The notes below the pieces were generated by a model. It was not told the origin of the DNA and ran no database searches. It was given only the letters and a program-made list of their open reading frames with translations. From Duganella sp. CF458 (lineage in GTDB: Bacteria; Pseudomonadota; Gammaproteobacteria; Burkholderiales; Burkholderiaceae_D), in contig NZ_FOOF01000001.1 of NCBI RefSeq assembly GCF_900113115.1, positions 248,001 to 312,000 of the forward strand: a stretch of DNA of 64,000 nt, in the 5' to 3' direction. The position numbers were made by a program, and so were the translations under genes. Positions 53,953 through 63,046 of the stretch are shown here, in pieces; position 1 is the first letter of the stretch, and every line of letters starts with the position of its first letter.

Positions 53953-54540
53953 ATGCTACATATCGTTGACGATGAAGCCGTGGTGCGCGATGCCCTGTCC
54001 TGGCTCGCTTCCTCGCGCGCCATCGCCGCCACCACCTACGAAAGCGCGGCTGCCTTCCTGGCCTTTGCGCAAGGCGGTGCTTTCGATCCGGAAGGCGACT
54101 GCGTTCTGCTCGACGTGCGCATGCCGGAGATCAGCGGGGTGGCCGCTTTCGACCAGTTGGCGGCGCGCGGCCTGACGGCGCGCCTGCCCGTCATCTTCCT
54201 GACCGGCCACGGCGACGTGCCGATGGCTGTCGATACGCTCAAGCGCGGCGCCTTCGATTTCTTCGAAAAGCCCTTCAACGACAACCAGTTGATGGACCGC
54301 GTGCAGGAAGGCCTGGCCGCCTCGCGCCAGGCCAGCGCCAAGGCAGCGGTGCAGGCGCGCCTCGCCACCCTTTCGAGCCGCGAGCGCGAAGTGCTGGACC
54401 TGATCCTGGCCGGCAAGATGAACAAGGTGGTGGCCGACGAACTGGGCATCTCGATGCGCACCGTCGAAGTACACCGCGCCCACATCTTCGACAAGATGCA
54501 GGTCAAGACCGCGGTGGAATTGGCCGGACTGCTGAAGTGA
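53953..54540 (+). CDS. FixJ/LuxR-type response regulator
   Basis: The 195-residue regulator has a receiver domain with D6/D7, the phosphorylation site D54 (CVLLDVRMPE) and Lys in FEKPF, followed by a LuxR HTH (LSSREREVLDLILAGKMNKVVADELGISMRTVEVHR). It is the partner of the kinase 21 bp upstream. The divergent dctP gene is its obvious target. Confidence 0.93.
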   Translation: MLHIVDDEAVVRDALSWLASSRAIAATTYESAAAFLAFAQGGAFDPEGDCVLLDVRMPEISGVAAFDQLAARGLTARLPVIFLTGHGDVPMAVDTLKRGAFDFFEKPFNDNQLMDRVQEGLAASRQASAKAAVQARLATLSSREREVLDLILAGKMNKVVADELGISMRTVEVHRAHIFDKMQVKTAVELAGLLK

Positions 54541-54561
54541 TGCCGGACTGGCAAAAAAAAT

Positions 54562-54583
54562 AATATATAAGCACTTATATATT
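54562..54583. promoter_or_regulatory. palindromic operator before the MarR gene
   Basis: AATATATAAG and CTTATATATT flank CA, perfect 10-bp arms, 16 bp before the MarR-family ATG. MarR proteins bind such AT-rich palindromes, so autoregulation is likely. Confidence 0.72.
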
Positions 54584-54599
54584 GTGCTAAGATGGGTCC

Positions 54600-55055
54600 A
54601 TGAAACAAGGACTCGGAACCCAATTGCGCCATTTGATCGAACTGCTGGACGGCGCCGTGCAGCAGTCGTACCTTGACGCCGGCCTCAATTACCGGCCGCG
54701 CTACACGCCCGTGATGCGCGCGCTGGCCGGCGGGCAGCCATGCAGCGTCGGCCAGATCGCCGACAGCGCCGGCATCACCCAGCCCGCCGCCACCCAGACC
54801 GTGGCCCTGATGCTGAAGGAAGGCTGGCTGGTGGCCCAGTCCAGCCCTACCGACGCGCGCCAGAAACTGCTGCGGCTCAGCGAGCAGGGCGAGCGCCTGT
54901 TGCCCAAGCTGCAGGCTTGCTGGCGCGCCACTGCCGCCGCAGCCGAATCGCTGGACGCCGATTTGCCTTATCCCCTTTCCGAAACGCTGGCCCGCGCGAT
55001 CGCGGCGCTGGAGCAGCAATCTTTCAACGAACGCATTCGCAAAGCAAAGGAATAG
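54600..55055 (+). CDS. MarR-family transcriptional regulator
   Basis: The 151-residue protein has the MarR winged helix: CSVGQIADSAGITQPAATQTVALMLKEGWLV and the wing SSPTDARQKLLRLSEQGERL. The N- and C-terminal helices form the dimer. It starts 16 bp past a perfect palindrome and lies 4 bp before the CPBP protease gene, with which it forms an operon. Confidence 0.9.
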   Translation: MKQGLGTQLRHLIELLDGAVQQSYLDAGLNYRPRYTPVMRALAGGQPCSVGQIADSAGITQPAATQTVALMLKEGWLVAQSSPTDARQKLLRLSEQGERLLPKLQACWRATAAAAESLDADLPYPLSETLARAIAALEQQSFNERIRKAKE

Positions 55056-55059
55056 AACG

Positions 55060-55902
55060 ATGCAACAAGCCATCCCATCCTCCCTGCCGCACGCCTTGCC
55101 CCTGCGTGCCCGACTGGCCCGTCATCCCCTGGTCCGCATCGTTGCCGGCACCGCCTGCGTCGCCGTGCCCCTGGTCGCCACCATGATGCTGGTCCAGGCG
55201 CTGGTGCCGAAAGAGATGCGCATCGCCTGGCACCACCTGCTGGCGGCGGCACTGTGCCTGGCCGGCTACCGCTTCTATGTGCGCCGCTTCGAGCAGCGCG
55301 ACGCCGGCGAAGCTGCGCTGCAGGGCGCGGGACCCGGCCTGCTGCGCGGTCTCGGCATCGGCGCCGCGCTCAGCGTCGTTGTCGCGGCAGTCCTGGCGGC
55401 GGCAGGCGCGCTGGTTGTCACCGGCAGCAGCGGCTGGAGCGCCATCCTGAAGCCGCTGTCCGAGCAGGCCATGGTGGCAGTGATGGAAGAACTCCTGTTC
55501 CGCGCCGTCCTGTTCCGCATTGTCGAAGCCCGCTGGGGCACACGCACTTCCCTGCTGGTCAACGTGCTGCTATTCGCACTGGCCCACCTGCCCAATGAGC
55601 ACATTACCGCGCTGGCGGTGCTCAACACCGGGATCGCCGGACTGGCCTTGTGCGCGGCCTGGATGCTGACGCGCAGCCTGTGGCTGCCGGTCGGCGTGCA
55701 CTTCGCGTGGAATTACCTGTATGACGGCGTGCTGGGCATTCCGGTCTCCGGCCATGCCGCGCGCGGCTGGCTGCAGGTGCAGATGGCCGGCCCGGAATGG
55801 CTTGGCGGCGGCGCCTACGGGGTGGAAGGTTCGCTGGTGACCTTCCTTGCGTGGAGCGCAGCGGCCGCCCTGATGCTGCGCCGGGGTGTCAAACGCCCAT
55901 GA
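55060..55902 (+). CDS. CPBP-family intramembrane metalloprotease
   Basis: The 280-residue membrane protein has the CPBP motifs: MEELLFRAV (EExxxR), LFALAHLPN (FxxxH) and VGVHFAWNYLYD (HxxxN). About eight helices are visible. Such proteins are Rce1/type-II-CAAX-like proteases or immunity factors. It is coupled to the MarR gene and its last codons overlap the convergent GGDEF gene by 14 bp. Confidence 0.88.
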   Translation: MQQAIPSSLPHALPLRARLARHPLVRIVAGTACVAVPLVATMMLVQALVPKEMRIAWHHLLAAALCLAGYRFYVRRFEQRDAGEAALQGAGPGLLRGLGIGAALSVVVAAVLAAAGALVVTGSSGWSAILKPLSEQAMVAVMEELLFRAVLFRIVEARWGTRTSLLVNVLLFALAHLPNEHITALAVLNTGIAGLALCAAWMLTRSLWLPVGVHFAWNYLYDGVLGIPVSGHAARGWLQVQMAGPEWLGGGAYGVEGSLVTFLAWSAAAALMLRRGVKRP

Positions 55903-57313
55903 CAGCCTGATTGCGGCCGCCCTGCTTGGCGCGGTACATCGCCTCGTCGGCGCGCCGCACCCAGTGTTCGAAGCTCGCCTCGTGCTTGTCGCTGACGGCG
56001 ATGCCAAGGCTGACCTGACAGCGGAAAAGCCGGTTGTCGTGGTTGATCTCGCAGCCCGCCACGCGTTCGCGCAGGCGTTCGGCAAAGACGAACGCCCCTT
56101 CCCGCCCGGTTTCCGGCAGCACGACCAGGAATTCCTCGCCGCCATAGCGCGCCGCGACATCGACTTCGCGCATCACTGAGCGGATGCAGGAAGCCAGCAT
56201 GCGCAGCGCCGCGTCGCCGCCTGGATGGCCGTACTTGTCGTTGACCTGCTTGAAGTGGTCGATATCGAGCAGCACCAGGGACGAGACGTGACCGGAACGG
56301 CGCGCACGGTGCCACTCGGCATCGAGGTGGCCGTCGGCGGCCCGGCGGTTCAGCAGGCCGGTCAGCGCATCGGTGGTGGCCAGGCGCTCCAGGTCGATAT
56401 TCATGCGCTGCATCTCGCTCAACAGGCCATCGGTCGAATCCTGCCAGTGCGAAAACAACTGGTAGCCGAAGAATGCGATGAAGATGATGATCGCGGCGAA
56501 CACCCAATAGAAGATCCACACCGTCTGCCGGAATATCTCCGGCGCGTGGGCGGCATCGGCCTCCGCCAGGCGGATCGTGACGAAACCGTACATCAACACG
56601 CCGGCCGCCACCGTTGCCAGCATGCGCAGCACCGAACGGCGCGAACCGCCGCGCCGCTTGCGCATCAGCTTCTGGCGCAGCAACTGCCAACGATCCACGC
56701 GTGGCCACAGGATGGCCATCGCCGGACCGCCAATCAGCACGCTTTGCAGGAAGGAGCCCAGCCACCAGCCTTGCCAGACCGGCAGTTGCGCCCCCGCTGC
56801 CATGTGGCTGGTATAGCTCCAGATCAGGGCGCCGGACGAACCGAAGATGCTGGCCACGAAACAAAGCTGGATATAAAACAGCAGCGATGTCAGTTGGCGC
56901 AAGTCGCGCCGCATCACCATGGCGCGATAGCCGATCGCCAGGATGCTGAATCCGAGCGGGTTGGCGCAGGCAAACAACAGCGCCCAATGCAGGGGCATGC
57001 CGGCATACAGCGCCAGCACCAGGGTCGAACAATATGCAGGAATCGCACCCCACCACCAGCCCAGTGTGAGCGTCAGCAGCAGGCAGATCGGCAGCGGGGG
57101 ATAAACGGTCACGTAGGCGGTGACGCCGCCCATGTTGACGGGCATGCCGGACCAGTTCCATTTGACCGTCGCCACGCCCAGCGCCACGCAAAGCAGCAGC
57201 AACAGCAGCCAGCAGCCAAAGATGGCGCGCTGTTCTGCCGCACTGCCATGCCGCCACACGTTCAAGGGCGACAATTCGCGATAACTCTGAACGGCTTCCG
57301 CAAATGGAGACAA
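55889..57313 (-). CDS. membrane MASE1-like GGDEF diguanylate cyclase
   Basis: The 474-residue protein has eight or so N-terminal membrane helices (a MASE-type sensor, about residues 28-285) and a GGDEF domain at residues 310-470 with intact RYGGEEF. REVD lies five residues before it, so the I-site is present. It should synthesise c-di-GMP in response to a membrane-linked signal. It begins 18 bp downstream of a perfect palindrome and overlaps the CPBP gene at its end. Confidence 0.88.
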   Translation of the reverse strand: MSPFAEAVQSYRELSPLNVWRHGSAAEQRAIFGCWLLLLLLCVALGVATVKWNWSGMPVNMGGVTAYVTVYPPLPICLLLTLTLGWWWGAIPAYCSTLVLALYAGMPLHWALLFACANPLGFSILAIGYRAMVMRRDLRQLTSLLFYIQLCFVASIFGSSGALIWSYTSHMAAGAQLPVWQGWWLGSFLQSVLIGGPAMAILWPRVDRWQLLRQKLMRKRRGGSRRSVLRMLATVAAGVLMYGFVTIRLAEADAAHAPEIFRQTVWIFYWVFAAIIIFIAFFGYQLFSHWQDSTDGLLSEMQRMNIDLERLATTDALTGLLNRRAADGHLDAEWHRARRSGHVSSLVLLDIDHFKQVNDKYGHPGGDAALRMLASCIRSVMREVDVAARYGGEEFLVVLPETGREGAFVFAERLRERVAGCEINHDNRLFRCQVSLGIAVSDKHEASFEHWVRRADEAMYRAKQGGRNQAVMGV

Positions 57314-57330
57314 TTTGTCACTCGGGATTG

Positions 57331-57348
57331 TTGACCTGGACAGGTCAA
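57331..57348. promoter_or_regulatory. palindromic operator upstream of the membrane GGDEF gene
   Basis: TTGACCTG and CAGGTCAA flank GA, perfect 8-bp arms, 18-35 bp before the GGDEF start codon. The position fits a repressor site over the promoter or leader. The binding protein is not known. Confidence 0.6.
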
Positions 57349-57365
57349 TTATGCCTTAGTGGTGC

Positions 57366-58487
57366 TTAGTGGTGCTGGCTGAGCGCCCATGCCACATGTT
57401 CCCGCACCAGTTCCGACGGATGGTTGCGGCGCGCCTGCAACGCGGCCAGGACGGCCGGATCGCCCTTGCCGCCCATGCGCGCCGCGTTGCCCAGGCCGAC
57501 CGCCAGGTTGCGCAACCAGCGCTCATGGCCGATACGGCGGATCGGACTGCCCTCCATGCGGCGGTTGAATTCCTCTTCGGTCCAGGCAAACAGCTCGATC
57601 ATGCCGGCGCTGCCCAGGGCGTGGCGCTCATCGAAGTCCGGCAGCGTGGCGCGCTGGGCGAACTTGTTCCAGGGGCAGGCTGTCTGGCAATCGTCACAGC
57701 CGTAGACGCGGTTGCCCAGCAAGGGCCGCAGTTCTTCCGGGATCGCGCTTTTGAGCTCAATAGTCAGGTAGGAAATGCAGCGCCGCGCATCCAGCTTGCC
57801 CGGCCCGAGAATGGCCTGGGTCGGGCAAATGTCGATGCAGGCGCTGCACTGGCCGCAGTGGGCGCCGGTCGGTTCGTCCACCGGCAGCGGCAGGTCAACC
57901 AGGATTTCGCCCATGAAGAACATGGAGCCCGCGCTGCGGTTGATCAGCAAAGTATGCTTGCCACGCCAGCCCAGGCCCGATTTTTCCGCCAGCGGCAGCT
58001 CCATCACCGGCGCCGAATCGGTAAACACGCGATATCCGAACTCCCCGACGGCCGCGCTGACCCTGTCGGCCAGCTGCTGCAGCCGCGCCCGCAACACCTT
58101 GTGGTAATCGCGGCCACGGGCATACACCGAGATCACAGCCTGGGTAGGATCGGACAGGCGCGCCGTTTCGCGCTCGCGCCAGCGCTCGTCGGCGGCGCCG
58201 GGCAGGTAATTCATGCGCGCCGTGATCACCCGCACCGTGCCCGGCACCAGTTCCGCCGGACGCGCGCGCTTCATGCCATGGCTTGCCATATAGTCCATAT
58301 CGCCGTGCATGCCGGCATCCAGCCAGGCCTGTAACCCCGCTTCGGCAGCCGACAGGTCGATATCGGCGATCCGCACCTCCGCGAAGCCGAGTTCCAGCCC
58401 CCACGCCTTGATGCGGCTGGCTAATTCGTCTAAATTGGCTTGGGACAGTGACACGGCCTTACAATGCGGGGAAATCCAAACCATCAT
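57366..58487 (-). CDS. queG: epoxyqueuosine reductase QueG
   Basis: The 373-residue protein reduces epoxyqueuosine in tRNA to queuosine. The N-terminal half is the cobalamin-binding domain (GDMDYMASHG, ITARMNYLPG). Two 4Fe-4S motifs follow, CGQCSACIDICPTQA and CDDCQTACPWN, and the C-terminus is HEAT-like. The start is uncertain: with ATG 58487 the gene would almost touch tsaE, so GTG 58454 (before VSLSQANLDEL) may be correct. A 10-bp tandem repeat covers the stop codon. Confidence 0.92.
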   Translation of the reverse strand: MMVWISPHCKAVSLSQANLDELASRIKAWGLELGFAEVRIADIDLSAAEAGLQAWLDAGMHGDMDYMASHGMKRARPAELVPGTVRVITARMNYLPGAADERWRERETARLSDPTQAVISVYARGRDYHKVLRARLQQLADRVSAAVGEFGYRVFTDSAPVMELPLAEKSGLGWRGKHTLLINRSAGSMFFMGEILVDLPLPVDEPTGAHCGQCSACIDICPTQAILGPGKLDARRCISYLTIELKSAIPEELRPLLGNRVYGCDDCQTACPWNKFAQRATLPDFDERHALGSAGMIELFAWTEEEFNRRMEGSPIRRIGHERWLRNLAVGLGNAARMGGKGDPAVLAALQARRNHPSELVREHVAWALSQHH

Positions 58488-58495
58488 TTTATTCG

Positions 58496-58981
58496 ATGCA
58501 GCACTTTAAATCCCATCTTCACGACGAAGCCGGTACTGCGGCGCTAGGCGCAGCGCTGTCGCGCGCCCTGCTGCCAGGCATGGCGATCTATCTGCACGGC
58601 GACCTGGGCGCCGGCAAGACGGCGCTGACGCGCGCGCTGCTGCACGCGGCCGGCCATGTGGGGCCGGTGAAAAGCCCGACATATACCCTGTCCGAGCCCT
58701 ACCGCGTGAAAGTCGACGGCAAGCTGGCCAATGTGGTGCATTTCGACCTGTACCGCATGGGCAGTCCGGAGGAATTCCTCGACGCCGGCTTCCGCGAAGA
58801 GTTCAATCGCGAGAACGTTTGCATCGTCGAATGGCCGGAAAAGGCCGATGGCGTGCTGCCGCCGCCCGATCTTCATGTTTTCCTCTCTGTAGCCGGGTCC
58901 GGACGTGATGTAGAATTGCAGCCGTCTTCCGCTCTTGGTACGTCATGCCTGCAACGCCTCCAATTCGCTCCAAACCTGTAA
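58496..58981 (+). CDS. tsaE: tRNA t6A ATPase TsaE
   Basis: From ATG 58496 the product is 161 residues with Walker A GDLGAGKTALTRALL, SPTYTLSEPYR, VHFDLYRMGSPEEFLDAGFRE and IVEWPEKADGVLP, the TsaE marks. TsaE drives the TsaBD complex making t6A; tsaD is at 27068. Its end overlaps the start of amiC by 37 bp, so the two are translated together, as in other betaproteobacteria. Confidence 0.95.
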   Translation: MQHFKSHLHDEAGTAALGAALSRALLPGMAIYLHGDLGAGKTALTRALLHAAGHVGPVKSPTYTLSEPYRVKVDGKLANVVHFDLYRMGSPEEFLDAGFREEFNRENVCIVEWPEKADGVLPPPDLHVFLSVAGSGRDVELQPSSALGTSCLQRLQFAPNL

Positions 58982-60414
58982 GCCGCCGCACGGTGCTCAA
59001 GGCCGGCGGCACCCTGCTGCTGTCCGTGCTCGCCCCCATGAATGCGCAAGCTGCGCAGATCCTGGCTGTGCGCGTGTGGCCGGCGGAGGATTACACGCGC
59101 GTCACGCTGGAAAACGACACCGACCTCAAGGTCAAGCACTTCCTGGTTCCGGATCCCGACCGGCTGGTGGTCGACATTGAAGGCCTGGTGCTGAACTCCA
59201 CGCTGAAAAGCCTGGTCGCCAAGATCGAGTCGAACGACCCGTACATCAAGGAAGTGCGCGTCGGCCAGAACCGCCCTAATGTGGTGCGGCTGGTGTTCGA
59301 CCTGAAAGAAAAAGTCACGCCGCAGGTATTCACACTGGAGCCGGTCGGCACTTACAAGCATCGCCTGATTTTCGACCTGTATCCGGTCAAGGCCGCCGAC
59401 CCGATCGCGGCGCTGATCGAAAAAGGTGAATGGTCGCAGGATGACAAGCCAGTCGACGGCACCGCCCCCGCTACCGGGCAACCAGTCCTGGCCGGCCAGC
59501 CGGCAATGCCCGGCCAGGGCGGCGCAGGCAGCAACGCCCAAGGCGTGGCGAGCCAGTCCACGGCGTCCGCGCCGGGCACCGGCACCACCGCACCCGGCCA
59601 ACCGCCCGCCGTCGCCGCCCAATCCGGCAAGCCGGGCGCTGGCGAACCGGAGCCGGCACCGGTGCACCACAAGCCGGGCCAGAAAACCGGGCAGGAGAAA
59701 ATGGTCCGCATGCTCACCATCGCCCTCGACCCCGGCCACGGCGGCGAGGACCCCGGTGCGATGGGCGCGCGCGGCAGTCGCGAAAAAGACATCGTGCTGG
59801 CAATCGCCAAGCGCCTGAAAGACAAGATAGAAGACCACCCCAACATGCGCGTCATGCTCACGCGAGACGGCGACTATTTCGTCCCGCTCGGCAAGCGTGT
59901 GGAGAAGGCCCGCAAGGTCGACGCCGACCTGTTCGTCTCGATCCACGCCGACGCCTTCGTGAAATCGAGCGCTCGCGGCTCCTCGGTCTTCGTGCTGTCG
60001 GAAAAGGGCGCGACCTCAAGCGCCGCACGCTGGCTGGCCGACAAGGAAAACCAGGCCGACCTGATCGGCGGCGCCAACGCCAAGGGCCACGACCCGCAAC
60101 TGGCCAGCGTGCTGTTCGATCTCTCCACCACCGCCCAGATCAACGACAGCATGAAGGTCGGCAAGGCGGTGCTGGGCGAAATCGGCGGCATCAACAAGCT
60201 GCACAAAGGTTCGGTCGAGCAGGCCGGCTTCGCCGTGTTGAAAGCCCCCGACATCCCGTCGATCCTGATCGAAACCGCCTTTATCTCCAATCCGGAGGAA
60301 GAGGCGCGCCTGCTGGACGACGAATACCAGGACAAGATCGCGGACGCCATCGTCAAGGGCATCCGCCGCTATTTCGCCAAGAACCCGCCACTTTCGAAGA
60401 ACCGGCTCACATAA
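58945..60414 (+). CDS. amiC: N-acetylmuramoyl-L-alanine amidase AmiC (Tat-exported)
   Basis: The 489-residue protein has a Tat signal (VSRRTVLKAGGTLLLSVLAP), an AMIN septum-targeting domain (residues about 38-145), a Gly/Pro/Ala linker (150-245) and an Amidase_3 domain with IALDPGHGGEDPGAMG, GSREKDIVL, LFVSIHADAF and LIETAFISNPEEE, giving His, Glu, His and Glu of the zinc site. It cleaves peptidoglycan stem peptides at cell division. Tat export and AMIN match AmiC. Confidence 0.94.
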   Translation: MPATPPIRSKPVSRRTVLKAGGTLLLSVLAPMNAQAAQILAVRVWPAEDYTRVTLENDTDLKVKHFLVPDPDRLVVDIEGLVLNSTLKSLVAKIESNDPYIKEVRVGQNRPNVVRLVFDLKEKVTPQVFTLEPVGTYKHRLIFDLYPVKAADPIAALIEKGEWSQDDKPVDGTAPATGQPVLAGQPAMPGQGGAGSNAQGVASQSTASAPGTGTTAPGQPPAVAAQSGKPGAGEPEPAPVHHKPGQKTGQEKMVRMLTIALDPGHGGEDPGAMGARGSREKDIVLAIAKRLKDKIEDHPNMRVMLTRDGDYFVPLGKRVEKARKVDADLFVSIHADAFVKSSARGSSVFVLSEKGATSSAARWLADKENQADLIGGANAKGHDPQLASVLFDLSTTAQINDSMKVGKAVLGEIGGINKLHKGSVEQAGFAVLKAPDIPSILIETAFISNPEEEARLLDDEYQDKIADAIVKGIRRYFAKNPPLSKNRLT

Positions 60415-60423
60415 GGAAAGCGC

Positions 60424-61164
60424 ATGAACGAAGTCCGCATCTCCACACCCGAAGGCGCCGAGGCCACCATTTCCCTGTTCGGTGCACATTTGATGTCGTG
60501 GAAGACTGCGGACGGCAAGGAACGCCTGTTCCTGAGCCAGCGTTCAGCGCTTGACGGCAGCGCGGCCGTGCGCGGCGGCGTGCCGGTGATCTTCCCCCAG
60601 TTCGCCACGCGCGGCGACGGCCCGCGCCACGGCTTCGCCCGCACTGCCACCTGGCGCCTCGTCGAACAAGCCAATGACTGGGCCGAACTGGCACTGGCGC
60701 AAAGCGACCTGCAGCGCAACCATTTCCAATCCTGGCCGCGCGCGTTCGAACTGCGCCTGCGCTTTGAACTGAAGGCTGATGCGCTGGCCGTCCGCTACAC
60801 CGTACGCAACACCGGCCAGCAGGACTTCAGTTGGGCCGGCGCACTGCACACATATTTCGCGGTGGCGGAATTCGACCAGGCAAAAGTCGACGGCATGCCG
60901 TTCAAGGGTGCGCTGGACGACATCCGCCCCGCCACCCCGCAACTACGCCTCGATACCGGCGCCGGCACGCTGCAACTGGAACAGCAAGGCTTTTCGGAAT
61001 GGGTGGTATGGAATCCGGGAGCGCAAGGCGCGACGGCCACCGCCGACATGGACGACAGCGACCACCGCCGCTTTGTCTGCATTGAACCTGCCCGGGTAGA
61101 CAAGCAGGTGCTGCAGGCCGGTGCCGAATGGACCGGCCTTCACACCATCAGTTTGATTCCTTGA
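60424..61164 (+). CDS. D-hexose-6-phosphate mutarotase (YeaD-like)
   Basis: The 246-residue protein has GGVPVIFPQFATRGDGPRHGFAR with the substrate His, ALHTYFAV with the second His, and GFSEWVVWNPG and FVCIEPAR, the blocks of YeaD-type epimerases. It interconverts anomers of glucose-6-phosphate and related sugars. It follows amiC by 10 bp and overlaps the convergent carbonic anhydrase by 17 bp. Confidence 0.9.
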   Translation: MNEVRISTPEGAEATISLFGAHLMSWKTADGKERLFLSQRSALDGSAAVRGGVPVIFPQFATRGDGPRHGFARTATWRLVEQANDWAELALAQSDLQRNHFQSWPRAFELRLRFELKADALAVRYTVRNTGQQDFSWAGALHTYFAVAEFDQAKVDGMPFKGALDDIRPATPQLRLDTGAGTLQLEQQGFSEWVVWNPGAQGATATADMDDSDHRRFVCIEPARVDKQVLQAGAEWTGLHTISLIP

Positions 61165-62224
61165 TCATGCGGCCGGAGCTGGCCTGGATCGGACGTGCAT
61201 TGAATGGATACAGGCGGCTGAACAAGGCCAGTTGCGCAGGCGAAGCCTGCACCGACTCCTTCATCACCAGCCACAGCACGCCTTCGGTGCAGGGCGGCGT
61301 GGTCAGGGAACCCATGAAGGTATAGTAATCGCGGCGCTGCGGCAGCATGTCGTTCGGATCGAGCACGATGCTCGGCGTAGCCGTGTCGCCCTTCTCCAGC
61401 GGCAGGTTGTTCCACACGGTCTGGATGGTCGGTTGCGCCTTGCCGCGCTCCAGCAGCAGCGCCAGCACCGCCAGCCTGCCTTCGGGGTCCTTGTGCACCA
61501 GGTGCACCACCATCTCGAACCCCTTGCCGTTGACACGCTCCTCGGCCGGCCGATGGAAGTGGAATTGCTGCAGCTCGTAAGTGCGGCCCGCCACGCTCAG
61601 GTAATTGCCCGGACCGACCATCACCTGCACGGTATGGCCGTTATCGGTCACATTGAAGCCGGATGGCCGGTAATCGAATGAGATCTGCTCCAGGTCCACT
61701 TTCATGCCGTCGCGGATGTCGATCGGCGACTGGCGGCTGCCTGTCGAGCATTTCGCCCAATCCGAATTGATCCTCGACCAATTGGCCGGGCCGGATTCGC
61801 CCTCATAGGTCCAATGGGTGCCGTATACGCGCGGCGGCGGGGCCTTGGCAGCGACTTCCGCGGCGGCAGCCTTGACGGCTTTCTGCTTGCGCGCCTTCTC
61901 GGCAGCGGCGATGCGGGCGGCCTGGTTGGCGCGCATTTCGGCCAGGCGCTGGGCGATCTTTTCCGACAGCTCGGCCTCGGCGCGCGCTTCCTCCTCGCGC
62001 TGGGCAGCGGCAGATGCCGCCGCATTCTTGCGCACGGGAGGGACGTACTTCGGGCCGGCGCTCGAATTGGCCTCTTTTTCAATATTCGCCTTGTCCGCCG
62101 CAGCGGCAGCGGCCAGGTTGGGGCGAATGCTCGGCACGCCTTTCGAGGGCGCGGTGGCGGGATCGGCGGCGCCTGCTGTCCCGATGACAAGACAACAGGC
62201 CGACAGGGCGATCAAGTTACGCAT
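61148..62224 (-). CDS. periplasmic alpha-carbonic anhydrase with long N-terminal helix
   Basis: The 358-residue protein has a signal peptide (ALSACCLVIGTAGAA), then about 110 residues of Ala/Glu/Lys-rich sequence likely to form a coiled coil, and a full alpha-CA domain from residue 135: HWTYEGESGPANW, CSTGSRQSPIDI, LQQFHFHRPAEE and MVVHLVHKD (three zinc His), and GSLTTPPCTEGVLW. It hydrates CO2 in the periplasm. The long helical extension is unusual for the family. Confidence 0.92.
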   Translation of the reverse strand: MRNLIALSACCLVIGTAGAADPATAPSKGVPSIRPNLAAAAAADKANIEKEANSSAGPKYVPPVRKNAAASAAAQREEEARAEAELSEKIAQRLAEMRANQAARIAAAEKARKQKAVKAAAAEVAAKAPPPRVYGTHWTYEGESGPANWSRINSDWAKCSTGSRQSPIDIRDGMKVDLEQISFDYRPSGFNVTDNGHTVQVMVGPGNYLSVAGRTYELQQFHFHRPAEERVNGKGFEMVVHLVHKDPEGRLAVLALLLERGKAQPTIQTVWNNLPLEKGDTATPSIVLDPNDMLPQRRDYYTFMGSLTTPPCTEGVLWLVMKESVQASPAQLALFSRLYPFNARPIQASSGRMIKESN

Positions 62225-62290
62225 GTTAAATCCGGAGGAGAGACTGTTACTCCGGTTAACGGTTGCGCTGCGGGAAAACTTGAGAGCGGC

Positions 62291-62935
62291 TTAACGCCCG
62301 AGCATGCGGCGGCCCAGTTTCCAGGCACCGCCCAGTGCCATCGGCACCACGGCCGCGCTGACGCCCACCAGCACGATGGCGCTCAAATGATCGCGCACCC
62401 AAGGGGTGTTGCCGAAGATATAACCGGCCACGCACAGCGACACCACCCAGGCCACGGCGCCGACCACGTTGAACAGCTGGAAGCGGCCATGGGTCATGTC
62501 CGACACCCCGGCCACGAACGGCGCGAAAGTGCGCACCACCGGCACGAAACGCGCCAGGATGATGGTCTTGCCGCCGTGCTTTTCGAAGAATTCGTGGGTG
62601 CGGTTCAGCGCATCCTTGTTAATCCACCGGTAATCATGGGTAAACACGCGCTGGCCGATCGCCTCGCCGATCCAGTAGTTGGTCGTATTGCCCAAAATTG
62701 CGGCAGTAGTCAACAGGAACATCAGCAGGCCGAGGTTCATTTCGCCGGTGGCGCAGAAGGCACCGGCAATGAACAGCAGCGTGTCGCCAGGGAAGAAGAA
62801 CAGTACGACCAGGCCGGTCTCGCAGAACACAATGGCAAACAGCAGCGCATAGACATACACGCCATATTGTGCGATCAGGGTACCCATTGCACGATCCACG
62901 TGCACCAGCATGTCCAGCAATTGAACGAAATCCAT
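62291..62935 (-). CDS. DedA-family membrane protein
   Basis: The 214-residue protein has the DedA core FETGLVV-type Glu segment (FCETGLVVLFFFPGDTLLF), LARFVPVVRTFAPFVAG and about five membrane helices. The family flips undecaprenyl phosphate or polyamines and supports membrane energetics. It stands alone between the carbonic anhydrase and cyclophilin genes. Confidence 0.9.
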   Translation of the reverse strand: MDFVQLLDMLVHVDRAMGTLIAQYGVYVYALLFAIVFCETGLVVLFFFPGDTLLFIAGAFCATGEMNLGLLMFLLTTAAILGNTTNYWIGEAIGQRVFTHDYRWINKDALNRTHEFFEKHGGKTIILARFVPVVRTFAPFVAGVSDMTHGRFQLFNVVGAVAWVVSLCVAGYIFGNTPWVRDHLSAIVLVGVSAAVVPMALGGAWKLGRRMLGR

Positions 62936-63046
62936 TTATTAAAGTCCCAAAAGGTTGCGGCGGGAATCATACCAAACTGTCCATCTTACAGGCTAAAATT
63001 CCCCGGCATCTTAGAACCTGCTTAGAACCCCATAAAGGAGACATTA

